64,000 bases of DNA from Corynespora cassiicola (taxonomy: Eukaryota; Ascomycota; Dothideomycetes; Pleosporales; Corynesporascaceae), in the NCBI GenBank assembly GCA_022059125.1, contig JAEUWY010000001.1, positions 372,001-436,000 on the forward strand. Direction: 5' to 3'. The notes under the pieces are model-generated. The model was not told the DNA's origin. It was given only the letters and a program-made list of their open reading frames with translations, and ran no database searches. This document shows positions 53,244-64,000 of the stretch, one piece after another. A program made the position numbers and the translations under genes. Within the stretch, counting starts at the first letter, position 1, and each line of letters opens with the position of its first letter.

Positions 53244-54720
53244 TTAAATGCGGTCGATGCCCCACTGTTTCTTGAGTCCGTCAATAATCCATCTGGTTGG
53301 CCATAGGTGATCCGTCTCAAATTTAACTAGATGATGGATTACTTCATCGCGTTCTTGAGGGTCATACAGTAGTGGCCCCCAGATGAAAATAGAGTGACAA
53401 AGCAGTATTGAAGTTGGGACAACTTCTGGGGAGCTTTTGCACATACTGCATATCGCTCGTGCGTGTTCTAGGATCCGCTCCTGAAACCCCTTTGAGTTAA
53501 GCTGATCCACTCTGTTTAGGGTCACTTACTTCTACATCCGATAGCTCTCTGCCCAGAATGCGAAACGCGAATTTTGGACCAGGCTTATATAGAAGTAGCA
53601 TGATACATGAAAAATGGTAAAAACCAAAGGCAAGTGCTAGTATGTAATTAGTGCGTGGCACAATACATGATCCAGACCAACATACCGTGATAATCAGCAA
53701 CAAACCAAACCTCAGGAAACCCACTGTCGCCCTGCATATGACCTGCCCAGATTGGATCAAACTCAGGCGGCCTCTCTCTGAGCCAATCTCTGTTCGTGTC
53801 CCAGAGTCGCTGCCATTCTTGGTTCTTGTTGACTGACTCGATGTGCGCCTGGGCACCTCCAAAACAGAAGTTAGCCACGCATGCGGCATTCCATGTCGCT
53901 TGATTGGCCCAAGCTGTTCCCAATTGTAATCGGGCTAAACCATTTGACTTTTTTGTTGAGGCAGGGTTCAGATGCAACTGCAGCGAGAAATCCAGATCAA
54001 GGGGCACTTGGTTGATGGTACTGTGGTAGAGACATTGGCGAACGTGTACCCAGAACGCAGCTTCGCGTAAAGTAGGAGTCGATGGGTCGACAAACCTATC
54101 GCCTTGAGAATTACGAAGCACTGCTGCAAGCCTTGCTATATGATGTTCTGCACGTAGCGTTGATTTTAGCGGAACTGCAAAGCATTAGACGCGGGTTATG
54201 TAGACTTTTGATACTTACATAGGAGCTCTTTACAGAGACTCAGAATTACCATGGCGCATAGGAGTCTTTCATCGTGACTTGCAGGGTTCGCATCGAGACG
54301 GTGGATGAGCAACATGATACATTCCTGGTATGTAGCGCGAGCAGCGGTATCGTCGTTGCAATGACAAGTAGCAAACGTCAGAATCGCACAGCGAAGCACG
54401 GGGCAGTGTTTAGCCTCCTGTGGCACCACCAAACCAAACTGGCGCGACCCATCGGTGCAATCGAGCCAACGACTGAGATATTGACTATAATGTCGAAGGA
54501 GCCAAGCCTCATCGCATGCGAGAACCGACGGCTTCTCCAGGTATTGGGCATCTTCAAGAACAATACACTGTGACGAACCTCTGGTAGGGGAGCTTCCTAG
54601 GGGGCTTCGACTTACAGACCGGCATAGTGAACTTGCGTTCGTCCCAGTGGTGTTAGCGTAAAAGTTGGGCTTCCAGATGAACTCCGTTGGGCCCTTCGCC
54701 CGCGCCTCTGTTGTGCGCAT
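53244..54720 (-). CDS. Fungal-specific transcription-factor-like protein without zinc cluster (447 aa, 4 exons)
   Basis: Exons 54720-54219, 54174-53686, 53636-53530 and 53489-53244 (introns 44, 49 and 40 nt) sum to 1344 nt. The body matches the regulatory domain that follows Zn2Cys6 clusters in fungi: LLRHYSQYLSRWLDCTD, FGLVVPQEAKHCPVLRCAIL, FATCHCND, AAFWVHVRQCLYHSTINQ, HARAICSMCKSSPEVVPTSI and HSIFIWGPLLYDPQERDEV, ending FETDHLWPTRWIIDGLKKQW. No Zn2Cys6 motif is found in or just upstream of the first exon. It may be a truncated regulator, one of the known cluster-less relatives, or one whose 5' exon I cannot see. Transposon 2 ends only ~45 bp from its stop codon. Confidence 0.75.
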
Positions 54721-55788
54721 ATCTTTTTGTCAAGAGCTTGCTGCCTCTGTTGATATGGAATGTAATGTTGCGCGATAGCTCTACTGGCTCATACAGTTGA
54801 AATTTGGTTCGCAGAAACTTCCACATGAGACTTCTTTTGTTGAATTGGCAGTGTATTCATCTAAATTAAGGTGGGTGCTAGGATTCGATAAATGGGCAGG
54901 GCTCACAGGCTTATGACGCTGACACACCGACGCTAACGGTCTTGATCACGTAAAATATCACGGGACCAACTGAGCATGTGGCCGGCGCAAATAAACTTCA
55001 CAACCATACTTACCCTGCTGCTCAAACTGTTGTTTAGATTTCAATGCCAAGTTGTTCTTTATGATATTTCTTTAAAGTATTTATTTGACAGTGAACTGAA
55101 ATCAGTTCGATTACATTGACTTCTGCACGTGACTTTGTCAGTACATATCCACGAAACTCAAATGTTGAGGAATTAGATGCTATATGTAACAGAATAGGGC
55201 GATACGCTTGCCATGGGAGATTGAGGAGAATTTATATTGTCATCAATATCCAGCACATTGCCCAAAGTAATATTTGCAGTATTTGCGATGGAGTCTGTCA
55301 AAATATCACGGTGGCTGAAGTATAGATATAACAGGTGTTGGATACTCGTATATATATAAGGCATCCCACCTACCTACATAGAAATTAACTCAATCACTTG
55401 CTTTAACAGATTCTTGTCGAGGTTGGCCAAAGTCATTCGTTGGGTATATATTTGGCACTTTGCAACACACGCTCTCACAAGTATCTAGGGGGAAGCATGC
55501 TTTGCATGCCTGACGTAGGCCAAGGTAGCAGATTAGCTTAGGGCTACCCACCATCAAATTGGCAAGCCGAGGTTTTGCCGATGCTTGGCTGCAAACACCA
55601 TCGCTGACGCAACGCTCTGTCCTTCAGCAGTGGAAACACCGGTATCGAAGTCCGTCTCATAAACAGCCCTATCAACATCACACTCAACCTTCCGCCCGGT
55701 AAGCTGCAAAAGACCTGCGAGAGTGCCAATATGGAAATACAACATCATCAGTCCTTGGAGTTAAGTGCTAATGGACAGCTCTACTTAA
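54721..55788. other. AT-rich gap upstream of the NB-ARC locus
   Basis: No supported gene over most of it. A 65-codon minus-strand frame (55554-55748: MMLYFHIGTLAGLLQLTGRK, then a DFDTGVSTAEGQSVASAM segment) looks protein-like and may be a 3' fragment of an unidentified gene; weak evidence. Confidence 0.35.
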
Positions 55789-57586
55789 GAACCAGTGGAA
55801 TTTCCTCCAACCCCCTCAGTCTTAATACCCTACAGCCGCGATGCTTGTTTCGTGGACCGAAGCGCGACATTCTATGAGATCTGCCAAAAATGCGCTGCAC
55901 CAGGATCGCAGACCGCGCTTGTCGGTCTGAGCGGTGTTGGGTGAGTACAGAATATCCTGGACGTGATTGGTGCTGACTGCAAAGCAGCAAGTCCTATCTT
56001 GCCATCGAATATGCATTTCGAACTCATGAACATTCGCCTGAAACATGGGTATTCTGGGTCATCGCCAGCAACGCGGCTCGATTTGAGCAGAGCTTTCGCG
56101 ATATTGCAGACTACGTTAGGATCCCGGGTCGACGAAACCCAAGGAACGATATATTCCAGCTAGTATATTGCTGGTTATGAGAAAGCAAGGAAAAGTGGAT
56201 ACTCATTTTTGACGATTTGCGCAACGTTGGACTTCTGAATGCCAATGCGAATAAGGAAGGCTGCCTAGCTAACCATTTGGAAACTACTACTATGAAACTG
56301 CAAGGACACCGTTTTCATTGTGAGCGTGGTTCTGTTCTTTTTACAATGCGGGACAAAGAAGAGGCTCGGAAAATAGTTCAGCAGTGTGGCATTATCAATG
56401 TAGGACCGATGGATAAGGCACAGGCCTTTCTGCTTTTTGAGAAAAAACTAGGGTCTCAAATGAGTAGGAATGATGTGGCAGAGCTTGTTACAGCACTTAG
56501 GTATATTCCCCTGGCTATTGCGCAAGCAGCAGCACATATCTCTCAGAGGGCATCATGTTATTCTGTGAGGCACTACCTCGAAAAGATAAAGTGGTATAAC
56601 CATGAGACAGCCGCCAGCCACGATGGCAGCCAGCGGACTCAAAAACGGGAACTAAAGAACTGTCTCATCAATACTTGGAAGATATCGTTTGATTACATTC
56701 GTAAGATCCGCCCATCCGCAATCAACCTGCTCTCGTTCATGAGCTTTTTCGATCGGCAAGGAATCCCTGCAGTCCTACTCCGAAGCCAGAACGGTAGATC
56801 GAAGGAAGAACATCCAGATCATAAAGAATACGGGTCATCAGCGTCTAGTACAAACAATGATAGGCTTCGAGAGGACCTGGCCATGCTGCGAAGTTACTGT
56901 TTCATCTCAGTCAACGCTGACGGGACAACTTGCGAGATGTACGCCATCGTGCGACTGATGACACGAAAATGGCTGCAAGCAAACAACGAGCTTGATAGAT
57001 GGAATCAACAGTTCATCTATCATCTTAACGCCAAATTTCCTACAGGGGAGCACCAAAATTGGCAGGTATGTCAGGCTTTTTCGCACACGCCATGTCTGCT
57101 GCATACCAAAAACCTGAAGGGGGGCAGTCTCTTGCAGAATGGGCTACCCTGATGTATCACGCGGCATGGTACGCATTAGCGAAAGGGAGCGCAACTGACG
57201 CCGAGAAGCTTGCTGCAAAATCGGCAAAGGCAAGGAGGATAACGTTGGGTGAATCACATAAATACACTCTGAATAGCGTCGAAATGTTGGGGTTAGCATA
57301 TAATCTTAGGGGCCGATGGGGCCCTACAGAAGAGCTGCTGAGGCAAGTAATGGAGATGAGAAGGACTATACTTGGCGAGCGATACCCTGAGACGTTGACC
57401 AGCATGAACAACATCGCATTCACATTGGATAGCAAGGAGTATCTAAGTACTGCGATCGCTTTAATGGAACGGTGCTGTCAACTCCGAGAAGCAGTCCTTG
57501 GGCCTCGACATTCTTCCACTATATCGTCGTTACAGGCTTTGGGTGTATGGCGCGCAAAGCGTGCACACCTTGATTCACGGAAGTAA
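55789..57586 (+). pseudogene. NB-ARC-TPR NLR-type receptor, disrupted
   Basis: Exon 55789-55940 encodes VLIPYSRDACFVDRSATFY and TALVGLSGVG. A 47-nt intron (GTGAGT...CAG) joins it to GKSYLAIEYAFRTHE, completing the P-loop GLSGVGKS. HPETWVFWVIASNAARFEQS, a Walker B-like WILIFDDL, VLFTMRDKEEA and YIPLAIAQAAAHIS follow, as in fungal NB-ARC proteins. Tetratricopeptide repeats come last (LAYNLRGRW, RTILGERYPETL, REAVLGPRHSST). A TGA at 56178-56180 interrupts WL-x-ESKEKW. At ~57075 sense shifts frame in a five-T run (six T would restore QAFFAHAMSAAY). The N-terminal effector domain is not seen and the TPR array ends early. It is probably a decayed receptor; a sequence error could explain the T-run but not the stop. 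Confidence 0.75.
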
Positions 57587-58179
57587 TTGACACAATCGCT
57601 CTCTAGTAGGATTCAATTCGAGGGCTTTTGCGTACACGACGGCTTTCGCATCATCTATACAGTGTATGCTTGGAATATAACCTGTGTCTACAACGCCATT
57701 CTCAAAGCGGAATATACATGTATCGCCAGTGCAGCTTTGCAATTGACTCCTGCAAACTCTTGTAAAGTTTCATTTCTGTAAAAGTAGCCTCAGATAACTC
57801 TTCCTTAGGAAGCTTGTCGAAAATTAATGTAACAATAACAATGTTCGTGCTTGGTTGACAAGGCCTCTCTTGATACAAGAACATGTAGTGAGCAGGGGTA
57901 TCGAAAATGTTGATGAAAGTAAGCTATCATTGTAGACATTTGATAGAACAAATATTGTGCCGTAATTATTTATCAACGTAGTTCACAAGCGAATCCTTCG
58001 GGTATGCTAAGACATGCGCCAAACATCTACACAATCGGCACTATGCCGCTAAATGCAAAGAATGCGGCTCTAGAGCGAGAAGGACAATTTTTACGTGGTA
58101 TAAATACTTTGATAAATAACTAAATCTTGAGTATTAAGGAAGCGTCGGACATGCATTGCGTGAATTATAACACTCCGGC
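57587..58179. other. AT-rich region, no gene seen
   Basis: Stops in all frames and no recognisable motif. Confidence 0.4.
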
Positions 58180-58720
58180 GCCACCTCTAAGGCAACCCAC
58201 CACGAGCCGAAACTGTCCTGAATAGCGAAAACCTCGACTTTGATGACGAACAGACACTAAACAAGTGGATATCGAATCTTGTATCCCATGAATATCCTCC
58301 TCGCAAGTGGATGGCTGGAGACACGGCAAATATGCTGTATTGATTGCGGGGTAGGCCTCCAGTTGGCAAAAATTAGGTCAGCAACTATGTTAGACGTACC
58401 CCCGAGATTTGAATTGCACAAAAAAGAAGCATCATTATTGAAGATCAGAGCAAGAGGATTCTGAGATGATTGACGAGCATTTACGGCTTCTAAAGACTAT
58501 GTCGAACAAGCATGGCATCCAAGACGCGGACATCTACAACGTAGACAAGATTGGCTTCCTAAAAGGTGACATTGTCATTGCAGCTTCCGGAAGAAAAATG
58601 TCCCTGCTTACTATAAACATACGATACAAGCATCGTGCACCAATGATAAAAGTTGGAATGTTGACTCCTAAAACGGGCGTGTTACTAAGTATCTTTTGGT
58701 GGCGAGCTTGATTAGCTAAT
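58180..58720 (+). pseudogene. Heavily decayed pogo/Fot1 transposase relic
   Basis: Fragments in order but with stops and shifts: QTLNKWISNLVSHEYPPRKW (CENP-B-like DNA-binding domain), then NKHGIQDADIYNVDKIGF (equivalent to YGI-DDD-YNFDETGF of DDE_1 transposases), then TINIRYKHRAPMIKVGM. No TIRs found. It is much older than the two intact elements and AT-enriched, compatible with repeat-induced mutation. Confidence 0.65.
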
Positions 58721-60221
58721 AGTTCCTAAACCAACCCACAATCAGCATGTACCCAGGATAGATTAGGTTTGGAGTCCTATAGCCTAGGTTTACGAACAAA
58801 CAAATCAAGATCGTCGGAAAGATGCCGTCATATCTAATCTCAAGGCCTGGAAACAAGGTGTTGAAATCCCAGAGTGAAAAGGCCCTTTGCCTTCTTATCT
58901 ACATACTCTCAGATTTACAATCATTCTGATGAATCTTCCATGGCTAGAAGGACTATGCCTTTATTAAAGACAACTTCTCAAGGTAGACCTGCTATGATTC
59001 CGCGTTCTTATTCGTCTGTGTTTGAAGGATGCTGATCAAGATTTCCCAGCATCCAAGCAAACATACAATAATGACAGCGAAGTTTCTGCCGACTCACAGA
59101 ACTCAAAAACGAAACAAACAGCAGTTTATGGGAGTTACAGTCTCGGTTTATATTGCGATGGACTACTAAAACCTGATCCAACATGTCCAGGCATGTTCAC
59201 ATCGAAGCCAGTCGATGAGGTTGCGCGAGATTTATGCCTGGTGTCTCTGCTACAAATTCCTACACTTGACACGGTCAAGATCAAGTGCATGCACACATGC
59301 GGGTCTATGCAGCTGAGGGTAGAGTCCTGTTTGAATTGCCTTGATGACATTGGCCGCTGGTTTGTGCAGCAATACCAAGAAAGAGGACAATCTGCACAGT
59401 ACACACGACATATAAAGACTACAGGAGAAGATTGGGCTGAGCCGGACGCAGTTCTCAAGATAAATTTGACGGATAGCGGCAATGTGTTATGTTAGATTCT
59501 ACATGTTCCAAACGGTCCAAAGAGCTCCTGATGATCAAGTGAATATTCAACACAAGAATGAATGCTATCAATATGATCAGCAGCTTGCCCCACGTTTCGG
59601 ATTCGTCATGTGGCGTGGGGTTCAGATGCGGAATGATATAATTGCCAAGACTGACCATCGGCTCTCCGCTTCCGTGATAATTTGCTGCAGAGGGTTCCAT
59701 CTTATGGATCAATATTCTGCCATGATAGCATTATCGTTTCAGCACTGTATTGAGTATTTTTTTTAACAAATGTACCATTTATCTTAGAAGACATGGGGTA
59801 AATGAAACATCTAAAACCACCGAGTTCGCGGCTCAACAATGGCAGAATGCCGATGATTCTGGAGAGGGCAAGAGGGCGCTACCAGCTTGCGTATCACCAG
59901 TAAGGATGCAGGAATTTACCGTAAATATCCAACAATAGTTTAATCTGGATAGCATACAAAGTGTGCACAAAGTAAATAATCGTCAAATGAAGTAACATTC
60001 TGCAAGGAAAGGGAGAAGAGTGTCAGCATCACGTGACTGTAAAGTGACACAAAGCTATGCCCAGACGAAAGGTGCCGGGCCGGGACCCACTCTGGCCAAA
60101 TATAGATAAGCCGTAAAATGACCCCGCAGGCCTCTCGTCACGCAACATCAGATGCGGTCCTGGTGGGTATTCTGCATGCAACGAGACGATTTTGAATACG
60201 CACACGAACTAGCCGTCGAAC
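58721..60221. other. AT-rich region with one unassigned open stretch
   Basis: The stretch 59022-59495 stays open for 157 codons (LYCDGLLKPDPTCPG, KIKCMHTCGSMQLRVESCLNCL) but has no ATG at its head and no recognised domain; it may be part of a decayed cysteine-containing gene. The last ~200 bp should include the promoter of the Zn2Cys6 gene. Confidence 0.35.
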
Positions 60222-62578
60222 ATGCAGTCTAACGACTTTGGTCATGCTCCGTCGTCGTCCGCGTCGTCGAGAAAAGTTGCAATTCCCCGTTTACAACGGC
60301 TCCCTCAAGAACAAAACGCGAAAAGCACACGACGCGTCTCACGGGCATGCACAGCATGCAGGAACTACAAGATAAGATGCTCTGGCGATACACCGCAGTG
60401 CAAGCACTGTCAGGCAAAGGGTAGAGACTGCAGTTACTCAAAGTCTCGGAGAGACCGACTGAAAATGTATGCCTCTTTATGCTTGTTCGGTCCTTGCATT
60501 GGTTGCTGATGAATCACTTAGACTTACTGAGAAGTGTGCTCAGATGGCAAATATTTTGAACGACTTGAAGGACCGTGCATGTGCTGATGAACGTTCTACA
60601 ATAAGTGGACTGTTAGATGCGGTGTGACTCGGTCCCGTCAATGGATCACCAGCCGATCTTGGTTGCTAACATGCACCCAGGTTGCAGAGGATATTCCCAG
60701 CATTCCACAATCGCGATCGCACTCTGAGACCAGCATTAAAAGCGAAGGTTCGCTTCTACAGCCGGAAAATGCTGTGTCGGCATTGCACAAACCACCGGAT
60801 TCATTTAACAACAACTCGCTGGACCTCGTTAACGAAAACCAACTTAGTGACGAAAGGGTGCGAGCAACTGGATTCGTAGGAAAGAGCTCAGAAGTCCAGT
60901 GGCTGCGAGATGTTATACTACAGCTCAGGTGTAGACAGCAGCCGTCTTGTGTGCAGGGAGCCCTCGGTCAAGTGAGCTCGCTTTCATTCTACATGGATAC
61001 GGAGAGTGTCAATCCCGACTTCTCCATCATCTCCCCTGATATGCCGACACGCGAAACGGCTGGACATCTGCTAGAGTGCTACATATCCACGGTCCAGGAC
61101 TCGTTTCCCATACTGCCGCGGATATTGCTAGAAGATAAGTTTGACGAGTACTTCGATGCGCCGCAATCTAGCAGTTCGGCTCGCCCGGATCCTCGGTGGA
61201 AGATCGTGATAAACCTTGTGTTTGCCATAGGTGCAAGGTACTCGCGCTTAGTGAGGACCAGCTCGCGAGGAGACACAGAAGACCATGCTATATTTCAAAC
61301 TAGAGCCAGAATGCTTGGTCTCGTTGAGACGTCGCCTCTGGCTTATCCAGATGTACTTCAGATTCAAATGACGGGACTTTTAGCCTTCTATTACGTTTCG
61401 ATTGGGCAAATGAGCCGGTAAGTAATGGTGTCATCTCATAATAAGCAGCCTGAGCTCTCTTGTTGGTTTGAACACCCGCTGATCGTCTTGTTCCAAGTGC
61501 ATGGATAGCTGTAGGCACGGCATTACGTTTTGCTTACTCTCTCGGCCTTCATGTTCGTAACGATGATCCATCGACCACAGCTGCGAAGCGAGAGATATTG
61601 GTGCGCGTTTGGTGGAGTCTATACTGTCTTGAACGCCTGCTCAGCATAATCACAGGGCGTCCGAGCACCATGGTCGATTCGCAATGTTCTGTTCCGTTGC
61701 CACTAACTCTCTCAGAAGAACAAATTGTAAAAGACGGAGTAGAAAATCGTTACAGACGTGGTGATGCACCATCGGACCTTGCTTTATCAGCGAAAAGCCT
61801 GGCTTTTCCGACACCCTCTATTCTAACGAGCTTTCCTCTTGCATTTCTTGAGAACGAGCAAAGAGAAAAAGAATCGATTCCTGGATCTTATTTCAAGGCT
61901 GTGGTTCAGATTGGAATAATCACGCAAGACATGCTGTCAACGCTGTACGCACCAGGCACGATGATTCAGTCTCTAGATGAAATTCAGGAACACATCAGAC
62001 GATTTAACCAGCGTCTTGATGGTTGGATGGCATCTCTACCTCCCATGTTGAATTTTCAAACACATTATCCAGGAAAAGCCGATGTGTCACGAACTTTCCT
62101 GCGAGAGCACCTACTTCTGGGACTTCATTTCCATAGTGCTAGGATTCTAGCAACACGTCCGTGCTTTGGAAATTTGGATACAGAAGGCAGAGAAGGCAAT
62201 AACGAAGATAATCTCCTGCTTTTCAATCGTCGTATGACTACGCTTTGTATTGGGTCAGCCAAGGCTGTTATTGATTTGCTACCGGACCAGCCTGATGCTG
62301 TCTTTCTTTATGAGAACGGGCCATGGTGGAGCATTGTCCACTATCTGATGCAATCATTTTCAGTATTTTTACTGGAGTTTTCGTCTTCACTTCCTCCGTC
62401 TCGTAACGATAGCTCATCAGAACGCTACATCGGAAAGCTACTGCGATGGCTGCGCGAGATGAAGGATTCTTTGGCACAACGGGCGTACTGCGTAGCGTTG
62501 AGAGTATGGAAAGTGGCTGCGAACCGAAACTTACTTGCTGTTTCAGATTTGCAGACTAGGTATGATCCAATATTTTAG
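60222..62578 (+). CDS. Zn2Cys6 fungal transcription factor (720 aa, 4 exons)
   Basis: Exons 60222-60466, 60522-60621, 60681-61417 and 61498-62578 (introns 55, 59 and 80 nt) sum to 2163 nt. The N-terminus has the binuclear zinc cluster at C43-C70 (CX2CX6CX6CX2CX6C: RACTACRNYKIRC, TPQCKHCQAKGRDC), followed by a linker and a short coiled-coil dimerisation helix (LTEKCAQMANILNDLKDR). Residues ~230-560 are the Fungal_trans middle homology region: AGHLLECYISTVQDSFPILP, INLVFAIGARYS, AWIAVGTALRFAYSLGLHV and RVWWSLYCLERLLSIITGRP. It is a nuclear DNA-binding regulator; target genes are not evident and no metabolic cluster sits beside it. The second donor (GTGTGA) is weak but is the only one keeping frame. 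No defects seen. Confidence 0.9.
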
Positions 62579-63604
62579 ATGAAGGTATCAATACCACGAA
62601 TTCTGAGGCTTATAACTAAGATACAGATTGTTTGATACTTAATGTTGAAATCAACGCGAATACAATGATGGTACCTAATGAAGCCGTACCCTTTGCTTGG
62701 TTTGTCAGCGGTAAGAAGTCGCTAGAAAGAAAAGTTTGCCCCCACAAGCAAGGATGACGGCCGACCCTTTCCTGCCCATGTCTTGCGCCAGAGGCGTTGC
62801 AGGTGTTTTGTGCGAGAAAAGAAGAGTTTCAAATAAACCTAAGATATCGCCAGATTCAGTGTGCGAGCATGAGCGGGCGGCTTAGGCCTGTGCATCGGAA
62901 AGTTGGGGTAAGGTTCACTATGGAGTCTACAGTCGGGCTCTTCCGGGCCTATGCGATGCTGGGCGATGGTTATTCAAGCTTATATTTATAGATGACTTAC
63001 TTAGTTTCGCTATGAGTTAACGTTGGCTGCTCGAGATATGTAAGATGAAAAGATGAACGAATCAACCTAGAGTCCTGTGCCAAGATCGTGAGTAAGACGG
63101 GCTTACTTAACGCCGTGCTGCTGCCTTGTCTGTATCTGAATTCGCCTTCCAGCATTTTCTTGCATGTCTCTCCCAGGCACATATCGTTCTCTTCTGTTGC
63201 ATTTGTATGCAATATGTACGCGCGTCAATTAAACACTATCTATCACTTAGACCCCAACGAGAGACGAGAGTTGGAATCTCGCAGCGTACCTGCCTCTGTC
63301 GTCTTACCACAAACAGGTTTGAATAATATTACAGTTTCAAATGACTCAAGATGCTAATAGACGAAGTAGAACCTTTTTCTACCGCTCTTAGAACGACAAC
63401 TACATACTGTACAACTTGCCCGTGCGACCCTCAGCATTCACGTACCGTGCGGAGAACAATCAATCGCCAGCTCGGGGGCCCTGTCATTTCGACAGCAGAC
63501 AAAAGAGTGAACCGCAATGGACGGGGAGTGAACAGTAAGTTTACATTTATTCTGGCAGTAGAACTTTAAAGTAGTTTATGTTAATAGTAAAAGCTGCCTC
63601 CAGA
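62579..63604. other. Intergenic region before the right-edge HET gene
   Basis: No supported gene. Contains core repeat D (62736-62784, listed separately). Confidence 0.45.
62736..62784 (+). repeat. Solo core repeat D
   Basis: Reads AAGGATGACGGCCGACCCTT, then TCCTGCCCATGTCTTGCG, then GAGGCGTTG, a diverged copy of the core found upstream of the PD-(D/E)XK genes. No nuclease-like gene follows; the next gene is HET, ~820 bp downstream. Confidence 0.6.
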
Positions 63605-64000
63605 ATGCCTCACAAGTCTCATAAAGCGACCCGCGCTTATCAAGACTATAAATATGAACTTCTTCCTCTCCCCAGGACGATAAGAGTGATTGAAATTGAT
63701 CCGAGTCAAGACTGTACATCGCCTTTGTCGTGCCACCTCAAAATCGCCCATTTAGATGCAGTTCCATCCTACGAGGCGCTGTCCTATCGATGGTGTGGAC
63801 CCAAGGACTGCCTACTGCGGTGCTGTAAAAAAGAGCTTAGCATCCGGCGAAATCTGGAGGACGCGCTTATGTGCCTCCGCCTCCCCGATGTTCGACGATA
63901 TATTTGGGCTGACGCCCTCTGCATCAACCAAGATGATAGCCAAGAAAGGAAGGCTCAGATAAAGCTCATGAGAGATATCTACAGGAAGGCATCCCGCGTT
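63605..64000 (+). CDS. HET-domain protein, N-terminal part (runs off the right edge)
   Basis: ATG at 63605 opens 132 codons without a stop to the window end. It shows YELLPLPRTIRVIEIDPS, PSYEALSYRWCG, IRRNLEDALMCLR and RYIWADALCINQDDSQERKA, then MRDIYRKASRV. This is the HET-6-like subclass (IR-x-L-x-I-x-P and ALSY-x-W opening), distinct from the MRLL-type HET genes at 1-432 and 3540. It probably mediates vegetative incompatibility or related cell death; the C-terminal part is not visible. It is intact as far as seen. Confidence 0.92.
   Translation, partial: MPHKSHKATRAYQDYKYELLPLPRTIRVIEIDPSQDCTSPLSCHLKIAHLDAVPSYEALSYRWCGPKDCLLRCCKKELSIRRNLEDALMCLRLPDVRRYIWADALCINQDDSQERKAQIKLMRDIYRKASRV

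Overview
The window is from a filamentous ascomycete (Pezizomycotina). The evidence is spliced genes with 40-80 nt GT-AG introns, Zn2Cys6-type regulators, a CFEM-type receptor, a self-sufficient CYP505 P450, HET-domain proteins, Fot1/pogo transposons, and AT-rich gene-poor stretches between GC-richer genes. Pleosporales/Dothideomycetes would fit, but that is inference. The gene models below are my own splices. Where exon sums are given, they close in frame.

Region 1 (1-17 kb) is rich in immunity and incompatibility genes. It has a HET gene running off the left edge, a HET-NACHT-ankyrin receptor (3540-7013), a BTB gene (8587-9502) and an eight-exon helical-NACHT-ankyrin-SPRY receptor (12599-16676). 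Interleaved with these are members of a fungal PD-(D/E)XK nuclease-like family: 1330-2473 and 10174-11751 intact, 7600-8061 an N-terminal fragment, 17596-18820 a pseudogene. All four have a related ~50 bp block 385-650 bp upstream in the same orientation. In three of them the homology covers about 340 bp of 5' DNA. One of these promoters is split by a 213 bp solo LTR with a 5 bp target-site duplication.

Region 2 (18.8-37.7 kb) is mostly gene-poor. It holds an unrecognised gene, a BTB gene, a very GC-rich patatin-like phospholipase with a RING-like cysteine cluster whose 3' end is lost at the catalytic Asp motif, a small CxxC protein, a 19-bp dyad-symmetric tandem array, a complete Fot1/pogo transposon, a JmjC-like gene broken by a frameshift and a stop, and transposase debris.

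Region 3 (38-50 kb) is metabolic and sensory. It has a CFEM-GPCR, an FAD monooxygenase, an Old Yellow Enzyme pseudogene with two in-frame stops, an intact P450-reductase fusion, and a secreted or membrane protein with about five TM helices.

Region 4 (51-64 kb) has a second complete transposon of the same family, a Zn-cluster-less fungal regulator, an NB-ARC-TPR receptor pseudogene, a pogo relic, an intact Zn2Cys6 regulator (720 aa), and a second HET gene cut by the right edge.

Overall this looks like an accessory, transposon-shaped island combining three NTPase receptor types, two HET genes and an amplified nuclease-like family that carries its own 5' module.
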